Shown: positions 16,086 to 27,418 of the stretch, one piece after another
How the letters are laid out: each line of letters starts with the position of its first letter
Numbering within the stretch: position 1 is the first letter of the stretch
DNA from: JAFDBW01 sp963825575
Lineage (GTDB): Bacteria; Desulfobacterota; Desulfuromonadia; Desulfuromonadales; BM103
NCBI GenBank assembly: GCA_963825575.1
Contig: CAWGUB010000018.1
Span: 124,001-188,000 of the forward strand
Reading direction: 5' to 3'
DNA length: 64,000 bases
Notes under the pieces: generated by a model
Databases searched by the model: none
Told to the model about the DNA's origin: nothing
What the model saw: only the letters and a program-made list of their open reading frames with translations
Position numbers and translations under genes: made by a program

Positions 16086-18449
16086 ATGCTCAAAATGAAA
16101 CTACGCGGCAAAACCTTGTTGGTCATGCTCCTGGTTGCCGTTGTTCCCCTGCTGTTCAGCCTGAACTTCCTTTCCAACTTCACCAACGACCAGATTCGCA
16201 ACAGCATGACGCAGTTTGCCGAAAAATCGAGCAACTTCGTCGCCCGCAGTACCACCAGCAGTCAACAGGAGCTCTCCAACTATCTTCGGCTGCTGAGTAA
16301 CTCCTCTGATATCGTCAATGCCCTGTATTACGCTTCCCTGACCGGAGATATCGATCAGCTTCGGGAACCGATCGAAACCGATCGGGAACAGTACGGCATG
16401 GACATCCTCGAAGTCCTCGCGGCGGACGGCTCGTCTCTGTTCAGGGTCCAGAATGAAGGGCTGAGTTTGCCTGAGCAGCCGGACACAGAACATCCTCTTC
16501 TCGTCGCCGCCCGCAAAGAGGGGAATATCCAGGCCGGACTATCAACCTATCTGGGCAAGCTGACAATCCTCGTCGCCAGCCCGGTCAGACTTCAGGACAA
16601 TGTCGTCGGATTCCTGGTCGGCGCCTATCTTCTCGACGATGAATTCGCCCTCTATGTCAAACAAATGGGTGGAGTCGAGGTTGCGTTCTTCGGCGAGCAG
16701 GGCGTCGTCGGTGCCTCCCATGCTGACTTCAAGGGCCTGGATCTGTCCCGGCAGAACAGCGAAATCATGCTTGGTGACAAGCCATACCTGCCGATCACAC
16801 GTGAACTGACCGGCACCACATTCAACCTGGTTATCGCCCAGGACCTTGAAGAAGCCCTGCTGGCACAGAAGTCACTGCGCAACCTGATGGCCATCCTGAT
16901 CGTTGCCGTTGTTGCGATCGTGCTGGTCGCGGCCGTACTGTTCTCCCGGGCGCTGACCCAACCACTCCTGGTCGTGGTCGACAACCTGAAAGAAATTTCC
17001 CAGGGCGAGGCAGACCTGACCAGGACGCTCATGGTCAACAGCAACGATGAGGTTGGCGAGCTGGCCGGAAACTTCAACAACTTTGTCGCCCGTCTACGTG
17101 AAATGGTCCAGCGCCTGCGCTCGGCCGGTGCGGATATCTCGGTTGCCACAGAGAAGATTCGCCACACATCCCAGGATGTCAGCAACGGCACGGTCAACCA
17201 GGCTGCTGCCCTTGAGGATTCGTTCGTGGCAATTCAAAGCATCGACGAATCGACGCTCGAAGTCGGTAACAGTATCAGCGCCTTGCTCGAAGCGGTCGAG
17301 ATTTCATCGTCAGCAACTCTTGAGCTAGGAGCAACTATAGAAGAAATTGTCGCCCAGGTCGAACGCCTCTTCAGTACCATCGAAGAAGTTTCCAGCTCGA
17401 CCACTGAAATGTCGGTATCCAGTCAGCAGGTTGCCGACAACCTCGACAACCTTTCTTCTTCAACGGAGGTAACCGCTTCATCGATCACCGAGATGGATGC
17501 ATCGATCAAGGAGGTCGAGGAAACCGCCCTGCTGACCAATGAGCTCTCGGAGCAGGCCAGCCGTGACGCGGAATTGGGCAAGACTGCCGTTGCTGAGACA
17601 ATTTCTGGCATTCAAATGATCCGGGCGAACGTTGAGGACGCCAGTCGGGCCATTGAAGAACTGGGGAAACAGTCCGGCGAAATCGGCTCGATCTTGACCG
17701 TTATCGACGAAGTCGCCGATCAAACCAGACTGCTGTCCCTGAATGCATCAATTATTGCCGCACAGGCCGGAGAACATGGTAAGGGCTTTGCCGTGGTTGC
17801 CGACGAGATCCGTGAGCTGGCGGAGCGAACGGCCATGTCCACCCAGGAGATTTCTGCAATCATCCGGCGCCTGCAGACCGGCACCGTGGAAGCCGTCAAA
17901 GCCATGCAGGTCGGCAGCGAACGCGTCCATGAAGAAGCTGAACGCTCAAAGGTCGCCGAAGAGGCCCTGGAAAAGCTGACCCAAAGTGCCCTTCGATCTG
18001 CTGAACAGGTCAAAAGCATCGTGCGCGCAACCCAGGAACAGTCACGGGGCAGTCGCCAGATCACCGAAGCCGTCAACCAGATTGCCAACATGCTGCAACA
18101 GATATCCTCTGCCGTCAAACAACAGTCAGACGGCATCCAGCTCCTCGCCGAAGCCGCAGAATCAATGAAAGATATCTCCTCACAGGTCAAGCTCAGCACC
18201 GGCGAGCAAGCCAGGGGCAGCCACCAGATCAGTGCCAGCATGGAGAATATCCGCAACATGCTGCAACAGATCGATCAATCGTCCAAGGATCAATCAGAGC
18301 GCAGTCGACAGCTGGTCGAATCCGCATCGGCGGTGCGCAAGGTTGCCGAAGAGAATGCGGTCCGGACTACAGAACTCGACGCGGTGGTTGAAAACCTGGC
18401 CGAGCAAACCGACGTGCTGGAGAAACAGATCGGTTCTTTCAAATCATAG
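16086..18449 (+). CDS. methyl-accepting chemotaxis protein
   Basis: This is a transmembrane chemoreceptor of 787 residues. It has an N-terminal TM helix (about 9-30), a periplasmic dCache-like sensor (about 31-255), a second TM helix (about 262-285), a HAMP domain and a long cytoplasmic coiled coil. The signalling tip reads DEVADQTRLLSLNASIIAAQ then AGEHGKGFAVVADEIRELAERT, so the usual N-L-L-A-L-N-A-A-I-E-A-A core is altered. No CheB/CheR pentapeptide is seen at the C-terminus. It follows the binding-protein gene by 52 bp and may sense through it. Confidence 0.93.
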   Translation: MLKMKLRGKTLLVMLLVAVVPLLFSLNFLSNFTNDQIRNSMTQFAEKSSNFVARSTTSSQQELSNYLRLLSNSSDIVNALYYASLTGDIDQLREPIETDREQYGMDILEVLAADGSSLFRVQNEGLSLPEQPDTEHPLLVAARKEGNIQAGLSTYLGKLTILVASPVRLQDNVVGFLVGAYLLDDEFALYVKQMGGVEVAFFGEQGVVGASHADFKGLDLSRQNSEIMLGDKPYLPITRELTGTTFNLVIAQDLEEALLAQKSLRNLMAILIVAVVAIVLVAAVLFSRALTQPLLVVVDNLKEISQGEADLTRTLMVNSNDEVGELAGNFNNFVARLREMVQRLRSAGADISVATEKIRHTSQDVSNGTVNQAAALEDSFVAIQSIDESTLEVGNSISALLEAVEISSSATLELGATIEEIVAQVERLFSTIEEVSSSTTEMSVSSQQVADNLDNLSSSTEVTASSITEMDASIKEVEETALLTNELSEQASRDAELGKTAVAETISGIQMIRANVEDASRAIEELGKQSGEIGSILTVIDEVADQTRLLSLNASIIAAQAGEHGKGFAVVADEIRELAERTAMSTQEISAIIRRLQTGTVEAVKAMQVGSERVHEEAERSKVAEEALEKLTQSALRSAEQVKSIVRATQEQSRGSRQITEAVNQIANMLQQISSAVKQQSDGIQLLAEAAESMKDISSQVKLSTGEQARGSHQISASMENIRNMLQQIDQSSKDQSERSRQLVESASAVRKVAEENAVRTTELDAVVENLAEQTDVLEKQIGSFKS

Positions 18450-18513
18450 CTCGCACAGCAAAGCGTTTGACAAAGCAGACAGTTTTCGTTAGAGTTTTTC
18501 CTACATAGCAACA

Positions 18514-18644
18514 CGTCTTTATCAAGAGTGGTGGAGGGACAGGCCCTTTGAAGCCACAGCAACCGACCCGCTGCAGAAAACGCAATGGTGGGTGCCAGGT
18601 GCTAAATCCGGCCCGAGGTTAAATCCGCGGGACAGATGAGGACG
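18514..18644 (+). ncRNA. SAM-I (S-box) riboswitch
   Basis: The conserved SAM-I core is clear: AGAGTGGTGGAGGGAC, GGCCCTTTGAAGCC, CAGCAACC and GGTGCCA. The P1 helix pairs 18514-18523 with 18635-18644 over ten base pairs (two G.U). An intrinsic terminator follows 32 bases later and metX after that, so SAM binding should end transcription of metX when methionine/SAM is plentiful. Confidence 0.93.
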
Positions 18645-18676
18645 GAGCCCGCAATACAATTCTGAAAGTATCTGCC

Positions 18677-18709
18677 GGCCCCTTCTCATTTTTCGGGAAG
18701 GGGCCTTTT
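18677..18709 (+). terminator. riboswitch-controlled terminator before metX
   Basis: A nine-base-pair stem (18677-18685 with 18697-18705) is followed by TTTTATTTT. It is the expression platform of the SAM-I riboswitch, ending 22 bases before the metX start. Confidence 0.88.
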
Positions 18710-18730
18710 ATTTTCAACAAGGTTTTTACC

Positions 18731-19846
18731 GTGAACGATTCGGCAGACATCGTCAAAACAGAATTCGTCGACTTCGATGTCGAGCTACGACTGGAAAGCG
18801 GCCGACTGCTCGGGCCTTTGACGCTTGCCTATGAAACATACGGGGCTTTGAACGATGCCCGTAGCAACGCCGTACTGGTAGCACACGCCTGGACCGGTGA
18901 CGCACATGCGGCAGGGCGTCATCATGCCGACGATCGTAAACCGGGCTGGTGGGACGACATGATCGGCCCGGGGAAAGTCCTCGATACCAACCGCTATTTT
19001 GTCATCTGTTCAAATGTGATCGGTTCCTGCTTCGGCTCCACCGGGCCGACCAGCACCAACCCGCGGACCGGCAAGCCTTACAACCTGCAGTTCCCGGTGG
19101 TCATGGTCCGTGACATGGTGCGCGCCCAGCAACTGCTCCTGGATCACCTGGGAATCGACCAGCTGCTCACGGTGATCGGCGGCAGCATGGGAGCCATGCA
19201 GGCCATTGAGTGGGGAATCCACTACCCGGACCGGGTCCGCTCGATCATCCCGATCGCCGGGACTGGACGGCCGTCACCGATGGCTATCGCACTGAATGCA
19301 CTGGCCCGCCAGTCGATCTACAACGATCCGATGTGGCGCAAGGGCAACTACAAGCCGGAGCATCCCCCGACAGACGGACTGGCTTTAGCCCGTGCCGTCG
19401 GCCACATCTCGTTTTTATCCGACTCGTCGATGAATCTCAAGTTCGGCAGGAGGTTCTCTGCCCGGGATGGCCAGTTTGATTTCTTCGGCCAGTTCGAGAT
19501 CGAACGTTACCTGGCGTACAACGGCCGCAACTTTGTCGATCGCTTTGACACCAACAGCTTCCTCTACCTGGCCAAGTCGCTGGACCTCTATGATATTGCA
19601 TGGGGTTTTGAGGGGCTGGACGAAGCGCTGAGCAACCTGAACTGCGCATCACTCTGGTTTGCATTCTCATCGGACTGGCTCTACCCACCGTACCAGACCG
19701 AGGAGTTGATCGAGGTGTTGCATGCCCAGGGCAAACCGGCGCAATACCACCTGGTTGATTCGGACTATGGTCACGATTCGTTCCTGGTTGAGCCGGAGAA
19801 GTTTACGCCAAAGATTGTGGAGTTTCTGGATTGGGTTTCGAACTAG
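18731..19846 (+). CDS. metX: MetX, homoserine O-acetyltransferase
   Basis: MetX acylates homoserine with acetyl-CoA (some members use succinyl-CoA), the first step of methionine synthesis. The 371-residue alpha/beta hydrolase starts at GTG. It has the nucleophile elbow GGSMGAMQ, the LVAHAWTGDAHAAG oxyanion region and the C-terminal catalytic DYGHDSFLVE. Control by the upstream SAM-I riboswitch supports a role in methionine synthesis. No metY or metW gene lies beside it. The next gene is convergent. Confidence 0.95.
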   Translation: MNDSADIVKTEFVDFDVELRLESGRLLGPLTLAYETYGALNDARSNAVLVAHAWTGDAHAAGRHHADDRKPGWWDDMIGPGKVLDTNRYFVICSNVIGSCFGSTGPTSTNPRTGKPYNLQFPVVMVRDMVRAQQLLLDHLGIDQLLTVIGGSMGAMQAIEWGIHYPDRVRSIIPIAGTGRPSPMAIALNALARQSIYNDPMWRKGNYKPEHPPTDGLALARAVGHISFLSDSSMNLKFGRRFSARDGQFDFFGQFEIERYLAYNGRNFVDRFDTNSFLYLAKSLDLYDIAWGFEGLDEALSNLNCASLWFAFSSDWLYPPYQTEELIEVLHAQGKPAQYHLVDSDYGHDSFLVEPEKFTPKIVEFLDWVSN

Positions 19847-19914
19847 AATGAATGACCCCGCCGCAAGCAGCGGGGAATACGACCCCAAGTGATTCAACTT
19901 CGGCAGATCGGACG

Positions 19915-21744
<1,830 letters not shown>

Positions 21745-21792
21745 AAAAACCTCTACACAGTCAAGGGTAAATAGAGACTGAGAACAAGGATT

Positions 21793-21883
21793 GCCACAAA
21801 GTCTCCAAGACACTAAGAAAAGCAGCACGAAGCACTAAGTGATATTATGAAGAAATTCCTTGGTGTCTTTGTGCCTTAGTGGC
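21793..21883. repeat. family A palindromic repeat (8-nt CACNAAGA units) between glmU and glmS
   Basis: The left arm (21793-21819) starts GCCACAAAG and the right arm (21856-21883) ends TTAGTGGC. The arms are approximate inverted complements about 27 nt long, made of CRCNAAGR-like octamers around a 36-nt non-coding core. It belongs to the same family as the inverted repeats flanking the GxxExxY gene at 50577-50962. Confidence 0.75.
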
Positions 21884-21891
21884 AAAAAGTT

Positions 21892-23289
21892 CTATAGTTC
21901 TCGCTTCTTTTTCAATTTCTGCCGGTTCTTCTCCGCCCAACCGGCGATATTCTTCTGTTCGGAGCGCGAAATCGCCAGGGCATCGGCCGGGACATCTTTG
22001 GTAATTGTCGAACCGGCGCCGATCAGGCTGCCGCAGCCAATGGTCACCGGTGCTATAAATTGCACATCGCTGCCGACAAACACATCGTCCCCGATGGTGG
22101 TCTGGTGCTTGTCGACACCATCGTAATTGCACGTAATGGTTCCGCAGCCGATGTTGACGTTCTTACCGAGTGACGCGTCGCCGATGTAGGTCAGATGGCT
22201 GGCCTGCGATTTCTCTCCGATAACAGCTTTCTTGGTTTCAACGAAATTACCGATTTTGTTGTCGCCGGCCAGAACCGTACCAGGCCGAAGATGCGCCATC
22301 GGGCCGATTGCACAATTGTTGCCCACAGTCGATTCGCTCAGCACTGAGCCGGGCTTGATATGCACCTTGTCACCGATAGTGCAGTCGGTCACAACCGCGC
22401 CCGGTTCAATTTCACAGCCGCTGCCAACCCTGGTCTCGCCACGCAGGTGGACACCGGGATGGATCAGGGTATCGGCGCCAATGCTCACATCAGGATCGAT
22501 ATAGGTTGCCATCGGGTCAACCAGTGTCACCCCGGCGCGCTGGTGTGCGGCATTGATTCTCTGGCGCATGATCTGACCGGCTTCGGCCAGTTGTATCCGA
22601 TCGTTAATTCCCATCACTTCCTCCGCGTCATCAATCAGCAGGGCCTCAACACGCTCACCTGCCTGGCGAGCCGCAGCCACGACATCGGTGAGATAATATT
22701 CTCCCTGGGCGTTACGGTTATCGACATCTCTTAACAGGGCAAAAACCTGCGGGGCCCGGAACAGGTAGATTCCGGTATTAATTTCACGGACCTGGCGCTC
22801 CGATTCATCAGCGTCCTTCTCTTCAACGATCCGCTTAACCCCTTCGGTACCACGGATGATTCGGCCATAGCCTGTGGGATCGCTCATTTCCGCAGTAAGG
22901 ATGGTCACGCAGGCCGCCTGTTGAAAATGGTGTTCCATCAGGGCTCGCAGGGTCTTTTCCTGCAACAGTGGAACGTCACCACAAAGCAGCAGAAGATCAC
23001 CTGAAAATCCGTGTAAAGCGTCTTCAGCACAGAGCAGGGCATGACCGGTGCCCAGTTGTTCCGACTGCAGAACGAAACGCAGTCCCAGGCCGGCCATGGC
23101 AACACGGACTTGTTCGGCACCGTGGCCGACAACCGGAATAATCGGCGAGGCTTCGAGGGCTCCGGCGGTCCGTACCACATGGGCCAGCATCGCCTTGCCC
23201 GCCACCGGGTGGAGGACCTTGGGAAGGGCAGACTTCATGCGGGTACCCTGGCCGGCGGCCAAGATTACCACGGCTAATTTCTCAGGCAT
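21892..23289 (-). CDS. glmU: GlmU, bifunctional GlcNAc-1-P uridyltransferase / GlcN-1-P acetyltransferase
   Basis: GlmU acetylates glucosamine-1-phosphate and converts it to UDP-GlcNAc. The N-terminal pyrophosphorylase domain starts MPEKLAVVILAAGQGTRMKS. The C-terminal left-handed beta-helix (from about residue 250) has hexapeptide repeats and GDASLGKNVNIGCGTITCNY. The open frame extends to 23478, but GGAGAG five bases upstream of 23289 and the motif position set the start. It has 465 residues and forms a functional pair with glmS downstream. Confidence 0.98.
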   Translation of the reverse strand: MPEKLAVVILAAGQGTRMKSALPKVLHPVAGKAMLAHVVRTAGALEASPIIPVVGHGAEQVRVAMAGLGLRFVLQSEQLGTGHALLCAEDALHGFSGDLLLLCGDVPLLQEKTLRALMEHHFQQAACVTILTAEMSDPTGYGRIIRGTEGVKRIVEEKDADESERQVREINTGIYLFRAPQVFALLRDVDNRNAQGEYYLTDVVAAARQAGERVEALLIDDAEEVMGINDRIQLAEAGQIMRQRINAAHQRAGVTLVDPMATYIDPDVSIGADTLIHPGVHLRGETRVGSGCEIEPGAVVTDCTIGDKVHIKPGSVLSESTVGNNCAIGPMAHLRPGTVLAGDNKIGNFVETKKAVIGEKSQASHLTYIGDASLGKNVNIGCGTITCNYDGVDKHQTTIGDDVFVGSDVQFIAPVTIGCGSLIGAGSTITKDVPADALAISRSEQKNIAGWAEKNRQKLKKKREL

Positions 23290-23477
23290 TTCAACTCTCC
23301 AGAAATTTGACAGTTCATTATTTAGGAACGCCTTGAAAAGGTCAAGCAGGGAGATGGCCAACCTGCTTGGGCAGTCCTGCCACGGGCAGGTTTCTGCTGG
23401 TAATTCAGGTTTCCCTTTACCACCATGCCTTTGCTCCAGTATATTGGTTAGCATTAGAGACGGGGGATGCTTTTGCA

Positions 23478-24032
23478 ATGATCGGACGTGAAAAAATCAC
23501 CGGGCTGCTGAACCAGGTCGAGAAGGAGATGAAGGAACTCGAAATCGCCTACCAGCAGTATTTCCTCGGCATTGAAAAATGCGCGCCTGAACCACAGCGC
23601 AGCAAGCTTACCGTACGCCTCCGTAAATTCATCACCATGCACATACCGCAAACCGACTTGCGCTACCGACTGAACGGGATCAGCAGCCGTTTCAACAGTT
23701 ACTGTGGCTACTGGGACCGGATTCAGCGCCTGATCGACGAGGGGAAATACGAACGGCACACCTCCCGGATCCAGCGCAGGGTGAACGAGGGGACATCTCA
23801 ACCAGAGGCATCCGTCAACGACCGTAGCGCCGATCCGCTTGACAACCTTTACGAACAACTTGTCCAGGCCCACCAGAACTGCAAGATGCGCCCCCCGAAC
23901 CGGGACCAGGTTGCCAGCTTTCTGGCCAAGCAGGCCGAGACGATCAAGCAGCGCTTCGGCGACAAGCAGGTTGATTTCGTCGTGGTGACCGAGTCCGGCA
24001 AACCAAAGATAAAGGTCCGCGCCAAAAATTAA
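23478..24032 (+). CDS. MXAN_5187 C-terminal-domain-like protein
   Basis: This 184-residue protein starts MIGREKITGLLNQVEKEMKE, probably a short coiled coil. Its C-terminal part (PPNRDQVASFLAKQAETIKQ and following) matches the domain I know from Myxococcus MXAN_5187 and many deltaproteobacterial relatives. The function of that domain is unknown. The frame is open from 23367, but the upstream part lacks family features. It is divergent from glmU and followed by a radical SAM gene. It has no signal peptide or membrane segment. Confidence 0.7.
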   Translation: MIGREKITGLLNQVEKEMKELEIAYQQYFLGIEKCAPEPQRSKLTVRLRKFITMHIPQTDLRYRLNGISSRFNSYCGYWDRIQRLIDEGKYERHTSRIQRRVNEGTSQPEASVNDRSADPLDNLYEQLVQAHQNCKMRPPNRDQVASFLAKQAETIKQRFGDKQVDFVVVTESGKPKIKVRAKN

Positions 24033-24124
24033 CCCTGCCGCTTCTATACCCAAACCGCCATCAGTGCCGGCTCAGTTGACGAATGCTGACTGAGCCGATA
24101 GAGTTGATCCTCATTGGTGTGCTT

Positions 24125-26005
24125 ATGAATATTATCTTCTGTACCCTGCATGTCCGCCGTTCATCCCAGGCGGTCTCCCTGGCTGCCGGCTGCCTGGCCG
24201 CAGCCCTGCCGGTCGGCCTGTGTGCATCAACCCGGCTGGTCGATGCCTACCCTGAGCAATCGGACCGTGAGATCCTCGCTGCGATTCTCTCTGCAACCCC
24301 GGATGTGGTCGCCTTTCCGGTTTACGTCTGGAACCGTCAACGCGTCATCGGACTGGTGCGGCAACTGCGCCAGTCCGATTCGTCCCTCTACCTGATTGCC
24401 GGAGGGCCTGAGGCCACCGGCGACCCGGCCGGGCTTTTGTCTGCAGCACCATGGAACGCACTGGTTCACGGTGAAGGGGAGGCAGCTCTTGCCAGCCTTC
24501 TGAAGAGATTGGCAGAGGGCTTGCCTCTGCACTCCATGCCAGGGGTTACGCTGATGCTGGAGCGGGGACCGTTAGCCTCTGCAAACAGGTGTCATTTCGA
24601 TCTTGACGGCGCAACCTCTCCCTGGCTGTCGGGGACCATTGAACCATCGTCTGCGGGTGTTCTGTGGGAAGTTGCGCGCGGCTGTGCCTTCTCCTGCGAT
24701 TATTGCTTCGAAGCCAGGGGCCAGCAAGGGGTTCGGGCCCTGCCGCAAGAACGGCTGAAGGCCGAACTCGAACTTTTTGTCGATAGAGGTGTCAGCCAGG
24801 TGTGGATTCTGGACTCTACCTTCAATTACCCACCGGAACGTGGTGTTGCACTTCTGGAGATGCTGCTGGAGGTTGGCCCCGACCTTCACTATCATCTGGA
24901 AGCCAAGGCCGATTTCATCGATCGCCACACCGTCAGCCTGCTTGGCAAGCTGAACTGTTCCGTTCAGATCGGCCTGCAATCAGTGCATGAACAGGTGCTC
25001 AAAACGATCCATCGCCCAATTGACCTGGACATCCTGACGGAGAAGATCCACCTGCTCGAAGCCGAAGGGGTTGTGTACGGCTTCGACCTGATCTACGGGC
25101 TGCCGGAGGATAGCTACTCAGGCTTCCGGGAAAGCATTGACACGGTGCTGAGCTTTGCCCCCAACCACATTCATATCTTCCCACTGGCCGTGCTGCCAGG
25201 GACCCGACTGGCACAGCAACGGCACAGGTACGGGATCGAAGCTCAGCAGGACCCGCCTTACGAGTTGATTGCCTCGGCAAACTGGACGACGGAAGAGATG
25301 GTGCTCTGTCGGCGCCTGGCTGCAGCGGTCGATCTTTTCTACAATACCGGTCGGGCCGTGGCTTTCTTTCCGGCCATCATGGAGGCTTTGCAGACCTGCC
25401 CCAGCGCACTCTTCGAGGATTTCTTAGAATGGGCACAGCAGGAACCTGAAATTGGTCATGACCGCCTGATGCAAACCGAAGACTGGGCAGCAGCAGATGT
25501 CTATCGGATGCTGCAGGGCTACCTCAGCCATCGGCTGCAGAGCACCGGTCAGGGACATTTGATCAGCATCTTCCTCGACCTGCTCTGTTACCATTTCAAC
25601 TATGCGGAAACCCTGCTGGGTGAAGAACTTTTACCAATCTCCGGAGAATCGCTGCTGCAGCAAGCTGCCTGGGAGACTCCCTGGCAGCGCTCGAAAAAAT
25701 TTCGCCTGGTGCCCTTTGCCTACGAAATTCTCGATCTGCTCGAAATGGAAGGGCTGCACCTGGAAGAAATGACCGCCCTGTTCCGCCCAGTCGGCTCGGT
25801 TGCACTCTTCATGCGTCGAGACAACCAGGTCTTATGCGAATCACTGGGTGAGGAAATGCTGCAATTGCTTAGGCAGAGCGACGGCAGGCTCAGCCCTAGG
25901 GAGATTTTCGCCGGCAGCGTATCGCAGGCAACCGGCGAGGAGTTGGTCCGGTTTGCCGTCAGCGAGGGGCTCCTGTATCCGGCAGCGCACCTGGTCCCTT
26001 CGTAA
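24125..26005 (+). CDS. B12-binding radical SAM protein (DUF4080-type C-terminus)
   Basis: The protein has an N-terminal cobalamin-binding-like Rossmann domain (about 1-140), followed by a radical SAM domain with the cluster motif CAFSCDYC (CX3CX2C) near residue 195. The SAM-binding strand VWILDSTFNY and GLQSVHE follow. The last 250 residues resemble the DUF4080 extension. Such proteins catalyse methylations or rearrangements of unknown substrates. The Met at 24125 (MNIIFCTLHVRRSSQAV) is preferred to the open frame from 24083. It is a single gene, so context does not suggest a substrate. Confidence 0.82.
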   Translation: MNIIFCTLHVRRSSQAVSLAAGCLAAALPVGLCASTRLVDAYPEQSDREILAAILSATPDVVAFPVYVWNRQRVIGLVRQLRQSDSSLYLIAGGPEATGDPAGLLSAAPWNALVHGEGEAALASLLKRLAEGLPLHSMPGVTLMLERGPLASANRCHFDLDGATSPWLSGTIEPSSAGVLWEVARGCAFSCDYCFEARGQQGVRALPQERLKAELELFVDRGVSQVWILDSTFNYPPERGVALLEMLLEVGPDLHYHLEAKADFIDRHTVSLLGKLNCSVQIGLQSVHEQVLKTIHRPIDLDILTEKIHLLEAEGVVYGFDLIYGLPEDSYSGFRESIDTVLSFAPNHIHIFPLAVLPGTRLAQQRHRYGIEAQQDPPYELIASANWTTEEMVLCRRLAAAVDLFYNTGRAVAFFPAIMEALQTCPSALFEDFLEWAQQEPEIGHDRLMQTEDWAAADVYRMLQGYLSHRLQSTGQGHLISIFLDLLCYHFNYAETLLGEELLPISGESLLQQAAWETPWQRSKKFRLVPFAYEILDLLEMEGLHLEEMTALFRPVGSVALFMRRDNQVLCESLGEEMLQLLRQSDGRLSPREIFAGSVSQATGEELVRFAVSEGLLYPAAHLVPS

Positions 26006-27033
26006 CTATGGCAAAAACACAAAAAAAGCCCTGTAAAGTGCAGGGACTGAGACTACGGACAAAGTTGAGTTATTCTTTTGCAACACTTCTGCTCTGGTTC
26101 ACGATGAGGATATGGCAACCGATGATCAATCTATCACCCTTTGTTTTCATCGGGCGTATACGATGGCTACAAGCTTAGGTCAGGAACGGCGGGTCGCGTC
26201 CCGCCGGACGCCATACTTTTGGCAACCATCTTGTGACGGGGCCATTTGAATGGCCCCGTATCGGTAGCACCAGTTAAGGAGTCTGTTTTTTAAATCGTAC
26301 AGGTTTCTACAAAAGCAAGTTTTTCGGCAACGACTTTTCGCTCTCCTGCGCGATTGCGCAGCAATCGGGGCCCAAACTGTACGGGGCCCCGTCGCGGTGC
26401 CGACGACCAGATATCTCTGCACATCCAATCAAGTTTATGAACGTCACGGAAAACCGGCAAAAACAAGTGCCCAGCGCAGCGTTAAGGCCCTTTTCTGCTT
26501 ACTCTTTTAGGCCAGTAAAAGAGTAAGGCGCAGTCGGGGGGCGCGACCCCCGGGTTTTAAGTTTTGCCTGGTTTATGTTCGTGGACAATCTCAAGCGGTA
26601 GAAAATCAGAACCGGCGGGTCGCGTCCCGCCAGACGCCATACTTTTGTCCGGCAACAAAAGTATGAAGTGCCTTCTCCTTGCGGAGGGCATCTCCTCTGC
26701 CGGATTTCTAAGGTATCAACAGACGATAGAGCTCAAGAAGCCGGCCCGTTACAGGGGGCCTTCCTTGCGGTGTGACCTACAAGGGAAAAGCTTGATAGCA
26801 CAGTGACCGATGCAATCCTCCACAGAAGTAGAGGCTCTCAAGAGCTTCGTCACGTGGGGGAGAAATGTAGGCATTTAGTCTGATAATCCTGTCTGAGTTG
26901 AGGTTGCCGCCTTGACGAACCAGACATGCCCAACAACAAACCCCACATCAACGCAATGTGGGGTTTGTCAACAAGCTATGGACCTCTACAATAACAGTCC
27001 CTTTTTGCAACTATCAGGCAGACCGGGTCGGGG
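26006..27033. repeat. 1-kb non-coding island with direct repeats and strong hairpins
   Basis: A segment of about 33 bp (GGCGGGTCGCGTCCCGCC and the following GACGCCATACTTTT) occurs at 26188-26221 and again at 26612-26646 with one change. Both copies form the hairpin GGCGGG/CCCGCC. Further hairpins are at 26237-26260 (GGGGCCAT/ATGGCCCC), 26535-26555 (GGGGG/CCCCC) and 26638-26664 (ATACTTTTG/CAAAAGTAT). The ORFs here are short and translate the hairpins, so I do not call genes. It resembles dispersed intergenic repeats of other proteobacteria. Confidence 0.5.
26938..26966 (+). terminator. hairpin with T-rich tail, probable terminator
   Basis: CCCCACAT and ATGTGGGG pair around an eight-base loop, followed by TTTGT. 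The flanking As let it act for both strands. It could terminate transcripts entering the island or reading out of it. Confidence 0.5.
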
Positions 27034-27309
27034 TCAGGCAACCTCCTGCATCCGCTCAACATAGCGGGGGCGTTCAACGATAAATGACTTGATCTCACCA
27101 ACCTCCGGCACACGGCCAGCGATGCGGACGACATCGTCAATCATCAGCGCAGGAGCAACGTAGACACGGTTATCAACCATCTTGCGACGGTCGCAGAAGA
27201 GATGCACCTCAGCACGCACGTCCATCTCCTGCAGGGCTTTGCGTACGTTGGCAAGGACGCGTTCACCGCGCTGTCCGGCTTCAGGTTTGCAGAGTATATC
27301 GATACGCAT
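27034..27309 (-). CDS. small thioredoxin-fold-like protein without CXXC
   Basis: The 91-residue protein MRIDILCKPEAGQRGE.. has the beta-alpha-beta start and the cis-Pro-like VYVAPALMID segment seen in small redox-disulfide proteins and glutaredoxin-like folds. It keeps only one cysteine (Cys7) at the active-site position, so a classical CXXC dithiol is absent. It may act by a monothiol mechanism or be structural. It is a single gene. The fold is inferred by pattern only, and the function is unknown. Confidence 0.45.
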   Translation of the reverse strand: MRIDILCKPEAGQRGERVLANVRKALQEMDVRAEVHLFCDRRKMVDNRVYVAPALMIDDVVRIAGRVPEVGEIKSFIVERPRYVERMQEVA

Positions 27310-27364
27310 GGCGACATCCTTTCCTTTTATATGACTATTTTCGTCAATTATATAATTCTAAATA

Positions 27365-27397
27365 AAAAAGGCAAGCAGAAAATGCTCGCCTTTTCAA
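27365..27397. terminator. bidirectional terminator between two minus-strand genes
   Basis: GGCAAGCA and TGCTCGCC pair with one mismatch, flanked by A-rich and T-rich runs. It should end the transcript of the response-regulator gene at 27419-28273. Confidence 0.65.
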
Positions 27398-27418
27398 AGA
27401 GGATTGCCGTGGCCGGGC

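Noticed and set aside
19857..19880. Hairpin after metX as terminator
   Set aside because: A CCCCGC/GCGGGG stem exists, but no T tract follows on either strand.
26180..26806. Short ORFs (26180-26428 minus, 26564-26806 plus)
   Set aside because: They translate hairpins and duplicated repeat segments and have no SD or recognisable domain.
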